Position numbers and translations under genes: made by a program. 64,000 nt of DNA from Mesodorylaimus sp. YZB2_4 (taxonomy: Eukaryota; Nematoda; Enoplea; Dorylaimida; Dorylaimidae): positions 124,001 to 188,000 of the forward strand of contig JASANH010000230.1 in the NCBI GenBank assembly GCA_030248295.1, read 5' to 3'. The notes under the pieces are model-generated. The model worked only from the letters and a program-made list of their open reading frames with translations, was not told the origin of the DNA and made no database searches. Positions 42,826 to 54,568 of the stretch are shown here, piece by piece (position 1 is the first letter of the stretch; each line of letters starts with the position of its first letter).

Positions 42826-43040
42826 TTCAATTTATAGAGCTTTTGTCCTTGGAATTCAAAGTTTTTTTCTATGTCTGAAGATTATTTAGAAGGAAGTAGA
42901 AATTATTCAGAACTCTCAGATTTTATCTTTAAAACAGCGATTGAGTGGGTAGAAACTTGAAAGATGCGTCAGGGCACAGCGGGTGGTATAAACATACGGA
43001 TAAACAAGTATCAGGGACGAACGAGCAATGAATTTGGCTG

Positions 43041-43595
43041 TCACTCAGCTGCTGACGTCGAACCATTTACGTGGTACGAATCAGCTCGCCGAATCATACC
43101 GGGGACTAACCTTTGTGTGTATTGTATGGATTCGAACGGTCTCGGACTAGCCTTATTAATTTTACATCTGTATTTGTCAGAAGGAACTCTATGGCAGCAT
43201 GGGTCTCTGAGGAACGAACCATTCCTAAAGCTGGGGGCAACGAGAAGCTGACATTTGTGAAAAACAAAAGCGAAGTCAACATCACTACCGTTGGCTAGGG
43301 CTCGAATGGTACCCATGTCTGGCCGAGCCATGTTACTGTGCACACAGTACGTCAGGTGAAGGGTTTATTGATTTGGTTGGGATATTGTGCGCAAGCAACT
43401 GATCCATGCACCTTTGCGCATTATTAGAGATGACGAAAAGTTAGAGTGAAATCTGACCAGAAAAACCAGCATTACGCAAAACATGGCCGCGAAGCTAAAG
43501 AAAAACACGGAGGAATGGCCGAATAGCCAGGCGACTACTGAGCACTCGAAGCAGTAACAGTCGAGGAACCGCAGCCCGCTTATCACGGTTATCAT
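43041..43595 (-). other. Possible additional membrane-protein exons, unproven
   Basis: Two adjacent minus-strand frames lie upstream of the DEG/ENaC gene. At 43595-43365 there is one strong hydrophobic stretch (VFFFSFAAMFCVMLVFLV) after a GLRFLDCYCF segment, a little like a DEG/ENaC amino terminus. At 43343-43041 there is a Cys/Asn-containing frame (RNGSFLRDPCCHRVPS). They could be fragments of a second channel gene or chance frames. Confidence 0.25.
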
Positions 43596-45544
43596 ATATT
43601 TATGGCCAAGAAAAATTGGTGCCCCGCGTTACAGCTAAAAGGCTCGACCCGTCGCACACCGAATCCAGAACTGGGAAACTCTGCCTGCAGGAAAGAGCCA
43701 GGTCCGCCAATTCGTCCATAAATCTCATCATTAGGGTTTTGGTTTGACAACCCCAATGACGGCAGAGTGGTTGATGTTTATTGGGTTGGCTTTCTTCACC
43801 CATCAAACAACTAAGTCGTTTTTCTTTCAGCGCCATTGAGGCCCCTGCGATTTGACGTCCACCCAAAAAGTCAAGCTTTCCTCGGTGTGTGGGGAACATA
43901 GGCGTCAGGCGCACTACTCACGAATGTGCGGCCCTTGCACCTGCTAAGCATAAATTTTTCAATATTCCCAAAGAGATTATTCTGTGCAGTTATCAGCTCA
44001 TTGCATGTTGGTAAAGGCGGGTTTATCGATAGACCCAACCGAGCCTCTGTTCCAACGAGTTTAATGGAGCAGTTGCCTACGTTGGCCGCTCGATACGCTC
44101 CTCTAGGCGAGGCAGAAACCCGTCAAGTTGATGTCTCTGCTCCATACGACCATGAGGTCTGCCTGCACAGTTCTAGAGACCGTCCGCTCCCCGGGGTATA
44201 TTCTCCATTGTAGGATTATTCAGCTTATTACAAAAGCACAGTGCGCAGGTGCTATGAGAATCCCACGAGTTTTTCTTTCAAAAGACAGACATCTCCCATT
44301 TTTCCATTCGTCATGTATCTGCGATCTGTCAAAATTCTTGCGGCCAAAGAAAAGATTGCTCGGAAGGGACTGATGTGGCAGATATCGCCAACTTTTTCAG
44401 AACCACTAATTGTGAGTGCAAAATCGAAGAAAAAATAAACAAACTTTTATGTACACCTTCAACAAAAACAACAACCAAATATTTTTAATTTTTACCAATC
44501 ACGTGACATTATTATTCTGTAGAAAAAAATTTCAAACATAACTTGTCAGTCCTTTACTAATTAAATATTTTTTGAAAAATTTAAAAATATGTCTCTGTCC
44601 ATTGACGAATTTAGGATTACTGTAACTACTCCATGATTACTGTTGGCGGTTTCAAACATGACAGTGAGCGCGCTTCGCGGGCTTCTTTACACTGCCTATG
44701 CTTAACCATTGTACCTCAGAAGTGACTCGCTCAGTAACCCCTCTATTACTTCTGTGCATGGAATGAGGTATAGCACATACTGTTGCAGAAGACAGGTTGC
44801 CCACACTACCCCGAAGAAACAAATTGGGGATGGGGCATTGAGCTCGCAAGCGAACATCGCCAACCGTCAAGTCGAACTTTAGAAAAACAAAATTTTAATA
44901 TGTTCCTAGGTTCAAAAGAAAGCTCTGTGCAAAATATTGGAGGCGTCTGGCCAACTGGTCAGCAGTGGTCAGCGCCTAAAGTCCTGTAGAATTCTTCTAG
45001 ATTTCTCAGGTTATTTGGGGAAAAAACTCAAAATCCGTGTGTTGGGAGCTTAAACTTGAAGTCCTGAAGCCGAAAACTGAGTTTGGAGAGAGCCCTGGGT
45101 GTTTTTCTCAACGCTCGGCGTCCTTACACACAAAAATTCAAATATCCGCATGGCTTTAACAGTCTTATCTATATTTTATCTTTCTCCATCTGGACATTGC
45201 TGACATGCTGACCAGTGGTTGAGTCAATCAGGAGTAAGTTTGACATTTCCTTGTTTTGCATCCGACGATCATCGTGCACTTTGTTTCCATAGTTTGCAAA
45301 ATGACGGTCACTTGCTTATTTTGCAAAAAGTGAAAATCTATTATCAATCTTAGAATTTTTCGAAACATAAGAACAGAATCGCTAGGCACTCGCTGACTAT
45401 TAGAGACCAATGTGACTTGGCACCGGGCTAGATTAAGCTAGCTGAAAGAGTATTTTTACACACACACACGCATTTAAAACCTTATTAAAAAAAAACTGAA
45501 AGAGAAACTCCTCGTTTAGACAGAGGATAGTGTTAAAACTGGCT
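43596..45544. other. Intergenic with repeat, no gene seen
   Basis: Holds one dispersed-repeat copy (44085-44200) and AT-rich sequence. The open frames are short and lack domains. Confidence 0.4.
44085..44200 (+). repeat. Dispersed repeat, partner of 6838-6960
   Basis: Shares GGCGAGGCAGAAACCCGTC, GTTGATG, TCTCTGC and GAGACC in order with the minus-strand copy at 6838-6960. Confidence 0.6.
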
Positions 45545-47495
45545 TTATTCTTCTTCTTCCTCCTCCTCCTCCTCCTCTTCTTCTTCTGCTTCCTCTTCAG
45601 CCTCCTGCTTTTTGCCTGGTATGTCCTCGTCCAAATCGTGACGTTGGATTCCTCGACCGCTGCTTTCGAATTCCTTTTCGGCTTCTTCCCATTCTTCGAT
45701 CCTGAAACAGCGAGCTTTGCAGTATTGGAGATTAAACATTGGATTACTGATTCTGGAGAACGGATAATTTTTGGAACCTGGGCAAGAAATATCAACGAGA
45801 CTGTCTTCGAAGCAACCAAGCTATCTCTCATTGCACTTTCATGAAATTCGGTTTTTGGTTTTGTAGTCAAAATTAGTGGTTTGACAGCGCTTACCTAACC
45901 TTCTGCGTGGAAAATTTTAACTTTGGACTCAGTATCTGGCAAATTATTAACCCTATTAAAGGAATAGCTGCCATAAAAATGTAAGATGTGACTGACACCT
46001 GTGTTGCGAAATCGATATGGATCAAGGAAATTGACTGAGTCAACTGATAAGGTGATAAAACATCTGCTCACCATTCTTGTTTCCATTTTGGTTTGTTGAC
46101 GACGTTTCTTGGTGTCCCGAAGCCAGTCATTCCTTTTTGGCTGGCCAACTTATTTGTGCCTGATTGCAATCTCAGTACACCCTCGCATTTACGCAAGAAC
46201 TCCTCGGACAACTCCTTGCCACCAACCATCTTGAATAGGACATCGCGGTATTTCATGAAACCGCCTGAGCCCGATTGATTAGCGAATTTGTTGGTGCCAG
46301 CATACCAAGGTGTGATCAGACCGCTCTTCCGGATCATCTCCTCCGTCCAGTTCAGTCCTTCGCATTCCATCGTGGCTTGGCTGGAACAAGGATTCAGTTA
46401 TGGTGATAGTACCTTGTCATGGCGTTCTGAGCCCACTCGAAGCAGGAAGGAGTAACCTGAATCTCTTTCCCAACCTTGCTGGGGCGGTATAACAGAGGTC
46501 ACGATGAAAGATCAGTGCACAGATATTGCGCCATGTGCGCTTCGCTAGTGTTAGCAGTGCGCAGCAAGCAGGAGCTGTAAGCAGCTGCTAGGACAGCATG
46601 CGAGGGGATTGATAATTCTTCAGCCTATCGCCCTACAGTCCTCAGTCATAATGTACGTACCGATAAGCACCAAGTCCTGGTGGATCAGCCATGCCAGCCT
46701 GGAAAACGTCCCTCATTACTCTTCATCTAGAGCATGCACAAAAACACCTTACCTGGTTGGCGAAGACGTTTGTGCCAGATTGAAAAGGTATAAACATTTC
46801 TGACACTTTCGATTTTGGATGTTTGCGCAATCCGCCGCGAATATTGCACAGTTGGTTTCGACGAGCACCGATCACCACTTCGCCACTTTGCGACGCGTAT
46901 TTATTACTGCCCATTTGATAGGGTACGAATCCCTCGCTCTCCTTCTCAGCACCGGGCACCCATCCTTCCTTGTAGCTGACACGGCCGACGGTTGGTCGGA
47001 AGGCAGTGAATGGGGTTTGGCCTTTTTGCGAGGCGTACAAGTTGGTACCGCATTGAATACGCAATATGTCCTCGCCTTTAGGATCCGGAGGGATGTAACC
47101 CTTGTCCTTGGAACGGTAGATGTTCCATCGAGGCATACCAAATCCAGTCATGCCACGTTGACTGGCGTATCTGTTGGTGCCAGTTTGAAGTGACAGAATT
47201 GTATCGCCCCCTTTTAATTGTTCGTAAGTCCATTTACGTTTGTTTACTGTGCCCTATTCATTATAAGGTGATAAGAAAACTGTGATTGCAGAGCAAACTG
47301 TGGCACTGACATCCTCTTCACAGAAATACTAGTGATAAGACCTGTAGTGATAAAATTGCCTTATCACTTATCAAGAGATCGCCACTTTGCTAAACTAAGC
47401 TAAGCCTACATTAGCCACTTCCACCTGGGCAAAATGCACCTTATCTCCTCCCATCAGTCTTATCAAGTCTTATCATGACTTACTTCTTCGCCCAT
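45545..47495 (-). CDS. Calponin-repeat (CLIK-23) muscle protein, UNC-87-like (six exons)
   Basis: Exons 47495-47484 (MGEE only), 47253-46753, 46698-46661, 46478-46413, 46380-46072 and 45701-45545. All phases match and give 360 residues. Six calponin repeats of the form (L/F)xxQ(S/T)GTNxxAxQxG are seen, for example [30 protein letters not shown] and [15 protein letters not shown]. There is no calponin-homology domain. Nematode UNC-87, with a similar repeat-only design, bundles actin and stabilises thin filaments. The C-terminus is a run of about 20 mostly Glu residues coded by a GAA/GAG microsatellite. AATAAA overlaps the stop codon. The fourth intron (46412-46381) would be just 32 nt. GATAAG-type motifs are frequent in the introns and upstream. 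Confidence 0.85.
47263..47476. promoter_or_regulatory. Cluster of GATA-type motifs in intron 1 of the calponin-repeat gene
   Basis: GATAAG or TTATCA/CTTATC occurs at about 47263-47275, 47333-47370, 47440-47450 and 47458-47475. This is far denser than chance in the neighbouring sequence. GATA factors bind WGATAR, so an enhancer role is possible but unproved. Confidence 0.4.
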
Positions 47496-49426
47496 CTTTA
47501 TTCCAAAAGTTTTTCTTCTCCAAAAAATAGAAAAGCTTCAACACGTTCAAAAATATTTTGCAGAATCTGGCTTGCACGAGTTCTGTAAATCCTGTCTCCT
47601 CGCCTCGTCTCCTGTCGACTACGGGCCGCAAGTGAGTGCTAGCACCAGTGTCTCCCACGATGCCTATGTAGCTAGCCAGTGAACGGAGTCAGTACAGAAG
47701 TCCAGGCACTCAGTGTCGGCCGGTAGCCGGATGACGGGCACGTTAGGCATCATCTTGGAGTACTCGAAAAGCATTCTCTGAATAGGCTTCATTGTGTACA
47801 CATATACCGGTAACAGTTTTCAAGGAGGTATATTGGCCTTGCTGCTATATCTAAACCTCGACCCCTGTGCAAAACCGGATTTTTCAAATAGCCTAAACTT
47901 TTAACATTCCGGAATTTTCTTCGGCTTGTGCACACAATAGTTAGTCTGAAAATGATGGTCTTCGGAGGCACGAGAACAGTCCACCCGGTTTGAGTGTCCC
48001 CTACCTTCCTGTACACACTTTTCTTCACTCCGCTTCAGCTTCCTCTACGGTGTGAGTCAATAACTTGGAGCTTTGTCTTACGTCAGGAGAAGGGGCAAAG
48101 ACGTGCTAAATATAAACGACTTCGTTTCGGTTCTAGCTAAAGCACTGGAGTCGAGGGCGTGTGTGCAGCCCACATCTGTCACAGAGTTCATTGCACATGC
48201 GTTTGATGAATCACTGATATTCTTCTGCCTATCACACCCATCACCGCTGTCATCATGGTGTGATACGCATAAAGGACCTTATCACGCTATGTCTGTTTGT
48301 GTCATACCAGCACAGCAGTACCTTATCACCTTATATGTTTGTGTGATAAGGTGATAAGGTACTGCCGACTGTCTGAGCTGCGTACAAACATGAGTGAGTC
48401 TTCGATTGGTGGCGTATATCAGAGGTACCCAATGCATATGTAATATGAAGGTCAACGATGAATCACTGGAAATTCTGGTTTCGCGAACTCCTGTTTTTAT
48501 GCCTCATTCACGTGGCATGTCATGCGCACTCAGTCAAGATACAAGCTTGCTGTATTTTATCTGTAACAAGACGGAACCAAAAGCTAGATCTTCAGGCTGG
48601 GCTCCCTCCTCAGAACCATGATCATCTTTAAGCCGCTGATTAGAAGTTTGATGGGGAGGGTAATTACATCATTCCACAGTAGGCACTGATGATTGAGCTC
48701 ACTGGCTCCATAGATTAATGAGCTGAGTACATGCGAGCGCGAAGGTGGACCATAAAAAGACAGAGATTGAGCTAGTCAAGATTGATTTCTTTTCTTCATG
48801 CCTTGCCCACGCTCGACAAAACTTCGTGTATGCATGGGTGGGTGCATACTTTGCTAGCCGAGATGGTTGGATAGAGAATGTTTTCGACGGAAGTCCTTCG
48901 AGGGATTACGATACCTATGCCCGTGTGCACATCGGTGTGACCTGTGTGTTCGAGTCACCGTACGTGTGGCACGCATCAAGTGGTTCACTTCCTGTCCTAA
49001 CGAAGAGTACCCGAGGTGCCACTTGGGGAATACTGTAGATGAGCTTTGGCCTGAAACCTTTTTTTAGACCTTGTTAGCCTTGAGTAGATCTTTCGGTGAG
49101 AACTCATTCGGGTTACCTAGGCGAATCTTTTTCCTTCTTTTTCAAAGATTCAGGAATATGCCAGGCGCAGGAAGTTTGTATAATTACAAGCAGTCGGCGG
49201 TCACGACGACCGTTGAAACATCAAGCCAACGGGGTGTAGCAAATTATGCTTCCTGTCACCAGGGGTAGCAGGTAGTTGCTATCTACAAGAAACGGGTACA
49301 GATTCGAAGGGACACAATCCAGGTCCACATTCAAAGTTATCACGCTCACTGATCATATCACTGTTCAAATAGGCACTCAACTGTAGACTTATTGAGGAAA
49401 ATATTTTTCCCAGGGTCTTCACAGGT
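47496..49426. other. Intergenic upstream of the calponin-repeat gene
   Basis: Includes the likely 5' UTR and promoter of the minus-strand calponin-repeat gene and a perfect hairpin at 48315-48365. Open frames at 48073-48354 and 48745-49038 show no domain. No other gene is supported. Confidence 0.4.
48315..48365. repeat. Perfect 20-bp inverted repeat built from GATA motifs
   Basis: Arms 48315-48334 and 48346-48365 are exact inverted copies with an 11-nt loop. Each arm holds two GATAAG-type sites. Confidence 0.85.
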
Positions 49427-49450
49427 ATGTATGACTTTCAACGGTGTGGA

Positions 49451-49941
49451 ATGCTGTCACGTTTTGAGTGTACTCTGCTCTTGTTGGCCAGTGTGATACT
49501 AGGTGAAAATATTGTAGAGTATGGTAAGCAATTTTTCCGAACTGGCCTGGACTAAAGATATGGTAGCTTTGTCATCCAGAATGTAAAAGTGAAGAGTCAT
49601 TGCAACTTTGCCCCTTAAAAATAAGTCTCCAAGCTATAAACTTCCTGGTCAACAGGGTATTGAAAAATTCAGGCTCCTGTATCTTGTTTTGACAAACCCT
49701 GTCCTGCTTTCATGGTTTTATGCGACCTTTCATTTTCTTCCTTCTACGAGGATTCGAAGCCGTTTCGAGCTCGTCAACATCGTATATTCGAGCCAGACCT
49801 GTATTTTCCGGAAACATTTCCTTGATCAATAGATTTCTTGACCTAGCTGGCAGAAATGTCCTAGAAAGCGTCTTCAATGATCTTTGCCCATTAGTTGGTG
49901 GGGTGTGCAAATTTTATGCATCCCACCTCGGTGATGAATGA
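49451..49941 (+). CDS. Candidate small secreted protein, two exons
   Basis: Exon 1 (49451-49523) encodes a signal peptide, MLSRFECTLLLLASVILG, and ends at a GTAAGC donor in phase 1. Exon 2 (49751-49941) starts after a pyrimidine-rich tract ending ACGAG and stays open for 62 codons to TGA. The predicted product has 87 residues with a single Cys pair in the mature part (DLCPLVGGVC). An upstream in-frame Met at 49427 is less likely. No family is recognised. The weak acceptor keeps confidence low. Confidence 0.4.
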
Positions 49942-51146
49942 TGTTGATAATATGCTCATTAGACATTCATAGGAAATATCGATTATTGGCACCCTTTCGA
50001 GAAAATATATCGCCCCAAATGGAGAGCATGGAAAAGGTACCATTCGAGAAAAATATGATTCCTTTTTTCTCATATACCTCAAAACTGCATCAAAGGCTAG
50101 ACCGGTTTAATTGGACGTTACGATTTCAACACGAAGGTCGCTTAGGGAGTAAAGTGAGAATAGGCCGATCGATACAAGTATAGAATTCTTGTATAAGCGC
50201 CTATTCTATTCCAACGATAGGATACGAGCCAATCAAGATAAAAGCTTAGAACTATATTCCAGCTGTGTACAGTGCTTTCTCCTTGCATATCGCCCACCAA
50301 CTCTATTTTTCATCTTCTAGCTGACGACGTGTCATAACGTCAACACGAGCTAATGTGCCAGCCTATCCTGCGTGCAATAGATGGTCTCCATGGATGACCC
50401 ACTTTGGCACTTGTCACGTTTGCCTAACCTCCGCCCCAGAAATTAATGGGTCACATACTCGCGCGTAAGATCAATGACGATGAGTGCATCAGAAGAACAA
50501 TTCAATGGGCGCAGTGTAAAGATTCGAGTCAGCACTCTGCGATGTGTCAATTTTCGTTTTGATTATTCTTTACGAATAGACAGTAGAATATCGGTTTTTT
50601 TCGCTTGCTCTATACTTTTTTCTTGATTTTTCTCACTCTGGTGAGCCCGCTAGGTTCTAAGTGTCCAATAGTATAGTCTTAGTTCGGATGAGAAATTGGT
50701 GCATATTTGCTAGGCTTGACAATCGAATCAAAATACGCTCGAATGCACAAAACTATTTTCTCTATAACCTTAGTCTAGAAACTCGTCTTCTTTGGGGAAA
50801 GGTACATTCGTTCCCACCCCAGGCCTTTTTCTACTTCGACTAGCTCCTCTCTAATAAACTACGCGATATAGAGTACGATATTAGCCGGGGGGAGGAAAAA
50901 TAATATTTATTTCATAGGCTGGCACTGTGTAAATATTCGAGGGGCGAAATTCGAGCATATTCGGTGAATAAAGATTTTCTAATGAAAAAACTATTATTCA
51001 AACACATGAGTGAATCTGAGTGGGCGTATGAAAGATGCTCATATTTCTCTTTTCATTTTTTCTTCTAGAGGATATTTGATTCAAGAGAGAAAACGAAAAC
51101 AAGGAAGGAATAATTTTACGCATCTTATAATCAGCTTTTCGAAATA
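49942..51146. other. Intergenic, 5' flank of the GPCR gene
   Basis: AT-rich, with no coding signal and no clear repeat. The promoter and any 5' untranslated exon of the receptor gene would be here. Confidence 0.45.
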
Positions 51147-52961
51147 ATGTCGGATCCAGTTTTGTCATTTGGCATTGGTGATCGGTACGTGCCAACAGGG
51201 CACAGCCAACCGTGGGCTTCGAGTAATTACGCTAGGGTTGACAATAGATCAAATGGGTTTTTCGTTCGAACGAAGCGAAGGGAGAGAAGCTTGATGATTA
51301 TTGTGGCTCGAATCGTGTTCACCGTCTGCACATCACTAGTCGTTAATTTGACGCCCCATTGGCTGGCTCAACTGGCCGTTGTTATCCTAGTGTGCAACTC
51401 TTTTTCTCCAACCTACGCCCAGCATGTTGGTGAGGCTAGTAATTTATCAAGCAGCAGTCTATTAGGCATCGGCTTCTCGTCAACCCCTATTTTTCAAGCT
51501 AACATTCCAACAACGACCATTTTCCCATTCTCATTGTCCAACGAGAACCAGCCACGCGCTAACCACGATCCAATGTGGGTCCATCGACTTATATTCGCTT
51601 CTTTGAATGGCCTCTTATTTTTATTGGGACTCGCCAACGTTTTGGTATTATTTATCGTTAGTCGATACAGACGTATGAGAACGGTCACAAATATTCTTAT
51701 CTTCAATTTATGCTTAGCTGATCTGATATATATTTCTTTCCTCCCTGTCGTTATTATGTTCCAATTATTGCGGGATTGGATGTTCGGTATCGTGGCGTGC
51801 AAATTATTTTATATCACCGAATCCACAGCCAAATACGCCAGTGTCTATTTCGTTGGTGTTCTATCACTGGATCGATATTTCGCACTGTGCCATCCACAAG
51901 TGTGTAAGAGATATCGCAGACCGACTCTGGCACTGTTGGTATCGGCTATCGGATGGTTCGTAACGGCGATCCTCATGACACCTATCTACTTATACAGTAC
52001 GGTTATCGGACCAGAGGGGGCACGGTTTTGTACAGTAGCATGGCCGAATGAACATCCCGATATGCCCCCTATGAGCATTGATCCCGATTCACCCGCCTAC
52101 ATTGATGTCAATTATTTATGGAATGAAACGATGGAAAATGAGAAACTACATTTTTATGTTAATAACTCAGGAGACCCAACCTTTTGTTCTGAATCTGGAA
52201 ATGAAAATTGTACCAATTTAAATAATTTAAATTTGTCAAGCGCCCCGCCGTCGGCTCAATTTTACTTTATCACACTAACTTTTGTCTTCTGTTTTGGTAT
52301 GCCGGCTTTGGTAATTTTATTCTTTTATTTCAAAGTACTCGATCAATTATTTCAAGCGTCTCATCGGGCTGAACGTTTAAAAAAAAGGCGGGAAAAAACC
52401 TACAGAAAAGTCACACGAATGGTTTTGGCAGTAATTAGTTTTTATTTGATTTGTTGGCTTCCATATTGGATTCAATTTTTGGTTGTCACATTCGCTGCAT
52501 TCTCATTAAATAATGCTTTAAAAATATTTTTCAACACCATACATTTACTACCGTATTTAAATTGCGCTATGAATCCAATTTTATACAGCTTAATGACGGA
52601 TAATTTTCGACGAATTTTAGGCGAACTATTTCCCATTTCAAACCTCATAACATCTTGTTGTCGACGGAATGAAGAAAGAGTTGTGAAATCGGCCAAGTCA
52701 CGTGGTCGTGGAGCAGGAGCTCATCAGATGACCACATTCGAGAGGCCAACTTGTCATAACCAGGATGTCGAGGAAATGTGCGACGAAAAAGGCGTATTGT
52801 TACATACAAATGGTGAGACAGGGTTCATGAGCCTGAGTGCCTCGATCAGTCCATCAATTCGGATGGTGTCCGATTTCTCAATCAATCTACTCATGATCAA
52901 AGGAACCAAAGATGACGACACGGTTGGCAGTCCGAGTGCGGCCAGTATTAATAGTTTGTGA
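51147..52961 (+). CDS. Rhodopsin-class peptide GPCR, allatostatin-C/somatostatin receptor-like
   Basis: The coding region is a single exon of 604 residues. Seven membrane helices are visible: TM1 about 148-171, TM2 181-203 with LAD, TM3 216-240 followed by LDRY (241-244), TM4 261-283, TM5 371-396, TM6 424-450 with CWLPYW, and TM7 457-482 with NPILY (476-480). The sequence after TM7, SLMTDNFRR, resembles that of somatostatin and allatostatin-C receptors. Cys218 and Cys295 probably form the conserved extracellular disulfide. The extracellular N-terminus is long, with a hydrophobic segment at about 49-90 that may be a signal sequence. ECL2 is unusually long (about 85 residues) with several N-glycosylation sites. 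The ligand is not determined by sequence alone. Confidence 0.88.
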   Translation: MSDPVLSFGIGDRYVPTGHSQPWASSNYARVDNRSNGFFVRTKRRERSLMIIVARIVFTVCTSLVVNLTPHWLAQLAVVILVCNSFSPTYAQHVGEASNLSSSSLLGIGFSSTPIFQANIPTTTIFPFSLSNENQPRANHDPMWVHRLIFASLNGLLFLLGLANVLVLFIVSRYRRMRTVTNILIFNLCLADLIYISFLPVVIMFQLLRDWMFGIVACKLFYITESTAKYASVYFVGVLSLDRYFALCHPQVCKRYRRPTLALLVSAIGWFVTAILMTPIYLYSTVIGPEGARFCTVAWPNEHPDMPPMSIDPDSPAYIDVNYLWNETMENEKLHFYVNNSGDPTFCSESGNENCTNLNNLNLSSAPPSAQFYFITLTFVFCFGMPALVILFFYFKVLDQLFQASHRAERLKKRREKTYRKVTRMVLAVISFYLICWLPYWIQFLVVTFAAFSLNNALKIFFNTIHLLPYLNCAMNPILYSLMTDNFRRILGELFPISNLITSCCRRNEERVVKSAKSRGRGAGAHQMTTFERPTCHNQDVEEMCDEKGVLLHTNGETGFMSLSASISPSIRMVSDFSINLLMIKGTKDDDTVGSPSAASINSL

Positions 52962-54188
52962 CACAAAAAAAGTCCGGTTTTGACATGACTTTTTTATGTA
53001 TCCTAGATTACGATTGTAATTGTTTCGTTGCTGCCATGTAGCTTTCTATAATACATAGTTTACGTTTTCTGGAAGTTCTTCAGCTTCAAGAGATCCATTC
53101 ATCCTGTCCATGGGTGAAGGCCTGATTTTGACATGCGCCAAAATCAGATTGTCAGACCTGACCATTTAAAAATCTGGCTCCCCGCGGAAAGTAGTTACTG
53201 GCTAATCTTAATTTATCAAGATGGCGTTATTGATTTCTTTTTATTCAAGAAAAATACTCCTTCGATGCACATTTCCCTCGTAGCAGCAGGCTCCTTCCCT
53301 ATTCCTCACCCTCTTCCTAGCACTATCAGTCTAATGCATATGTTCTGGTTCCAGGCACGTTCACTTTGTTTTCTCTGTTCTATTTGTTTAATGCATATAA
53401 TTTCTCATAATCACGCATTTTTCATCAAAATTGAACAAGAAAAATGCAAAAAACGGGTCTCTTTTCTTCGAAGGATACGAATTTTGTGAAAGAATACAAA
53501 TTCAGCGAGTTTGCATTTAAAAAAATTTTAGTAGACAGAATGAAGATTACGAGTACTTTTTTCGTTCGAATAACTTCAAACCTTTGGCACGCGAAAACCC
53601 ACCGTGCGTGCCATCCAAATTGTTTAATCTGAAGAGTTAATGAAAAAAACTAAAAGTAAGCCCAACTTTTTTCGCCTTGCGTCTGATAAGTTAATTCGAG
53701 TCTGACAAAATGAATTTACGGAATTCTTGTGAGATGGGAAAGCATCGAGCGAAAGTCACGATAGAGGGGCTTTTTAGACGGCTTGCTGTCCGACCACACA
53801 AAGGATATCCTCAAATCGATCAGAGCAGGCTAATGGGAATGTGATGGTGATGGATGGATCGATAGATGGCAGGTTAATGTGAATAAGTAATGATGCTGTC
53901 CAGTCAGAAATGTCAAAATTAACTGGAAAAGGGACTAGACCCTGCTGAGGCTAAAATCGATAATCATCCCTGCTGTGGTAAATTGAGGTCAGCAGGATCG
54001 GTTGGGTGGTTGGTTGACGTACTTGTCGGGTGTGTGCCCTACACCCCTGCAGCATATGGGCATGCGACCCTCCAGTCTTGCCTGCATCCGCCGCTGGCAA
54101 AGCAAGTATATTCAGGCATGAGATTTTGCTGCGATAAATTCAATGGGCAAATAAGCTCGATCCGATGTAGCCTGCAAGACCCACTTAA
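52962..54188. other. Intergenic, no gene seen
   Basis: 3' flank of the GPCR gene. The frame at 53133-53489 is hydrophobic in places but lacks a domain and splice context. Confidence 0.45.
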
Positions 54189-54305
54189 GCTGGAAGTATA
54201 GTTGGATGCGATGCGACGTTTTAGGTCTTTTTACATTGTCAGTTGACCCAAAAGTGTCGCATCGCACGCTTATTTGAGGCGTCGCATCGAACTATACTTC
54301 GGGCT
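54189..54305. mobile_element. MITE flanked by TTAA
   Basis: Inverted ends share GAAGTATAGTT and GATGCGACG. TTAA lies immediately outside at 54185-54188 and 54306-54309, the target duplication typical of piggyBac-type elements. The 117-bp element is non-coding. Confidence 0.7.
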
Positions 54306-54363
54306 TTAATGAGCAGAGTTCTAAGGCATTCTTTACTTACGGCACACGCTTTTATTCGCCTAG

Positions 54364-54568
54364 ACCAGCGGGGTGCAAGATAAAAGTTTGGCTGTTTCTG
54401 AGTAGAATTGTGAAGCTCCTGAAGGACGCCATAAGATGTCTAGGAGAAGATGAAATCAATGCACTTCGCGACTTGAATACTAACGTTAATATTCCGAAAA
54501 AGAATCTGGGAGGAAAGCACTTAGTGCTTTGGTGTATTGGCTGCGATGCTGGATTCATGAGTGCCTAG
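54364..54568 (+). other. Coding-like open segment without start
   Basis: After a TTCGCCTAG acceptor-like sequence, 67 codons stay open and read naturally (for example FLSRIVKLLKDAIRCLGEDE and NIPKKNLGGKHLVLWCIG). It may be an exon or gene relic, but no neighbouring exon or domain was identified. Confidence 0.2.

Noticed and set aside
45530..45844. Leu/Phe-rich plus frame of 104 codons
   Set aside because: It is the antisense of the poly-Glu microsatellite in the last calponin-repeat exon.
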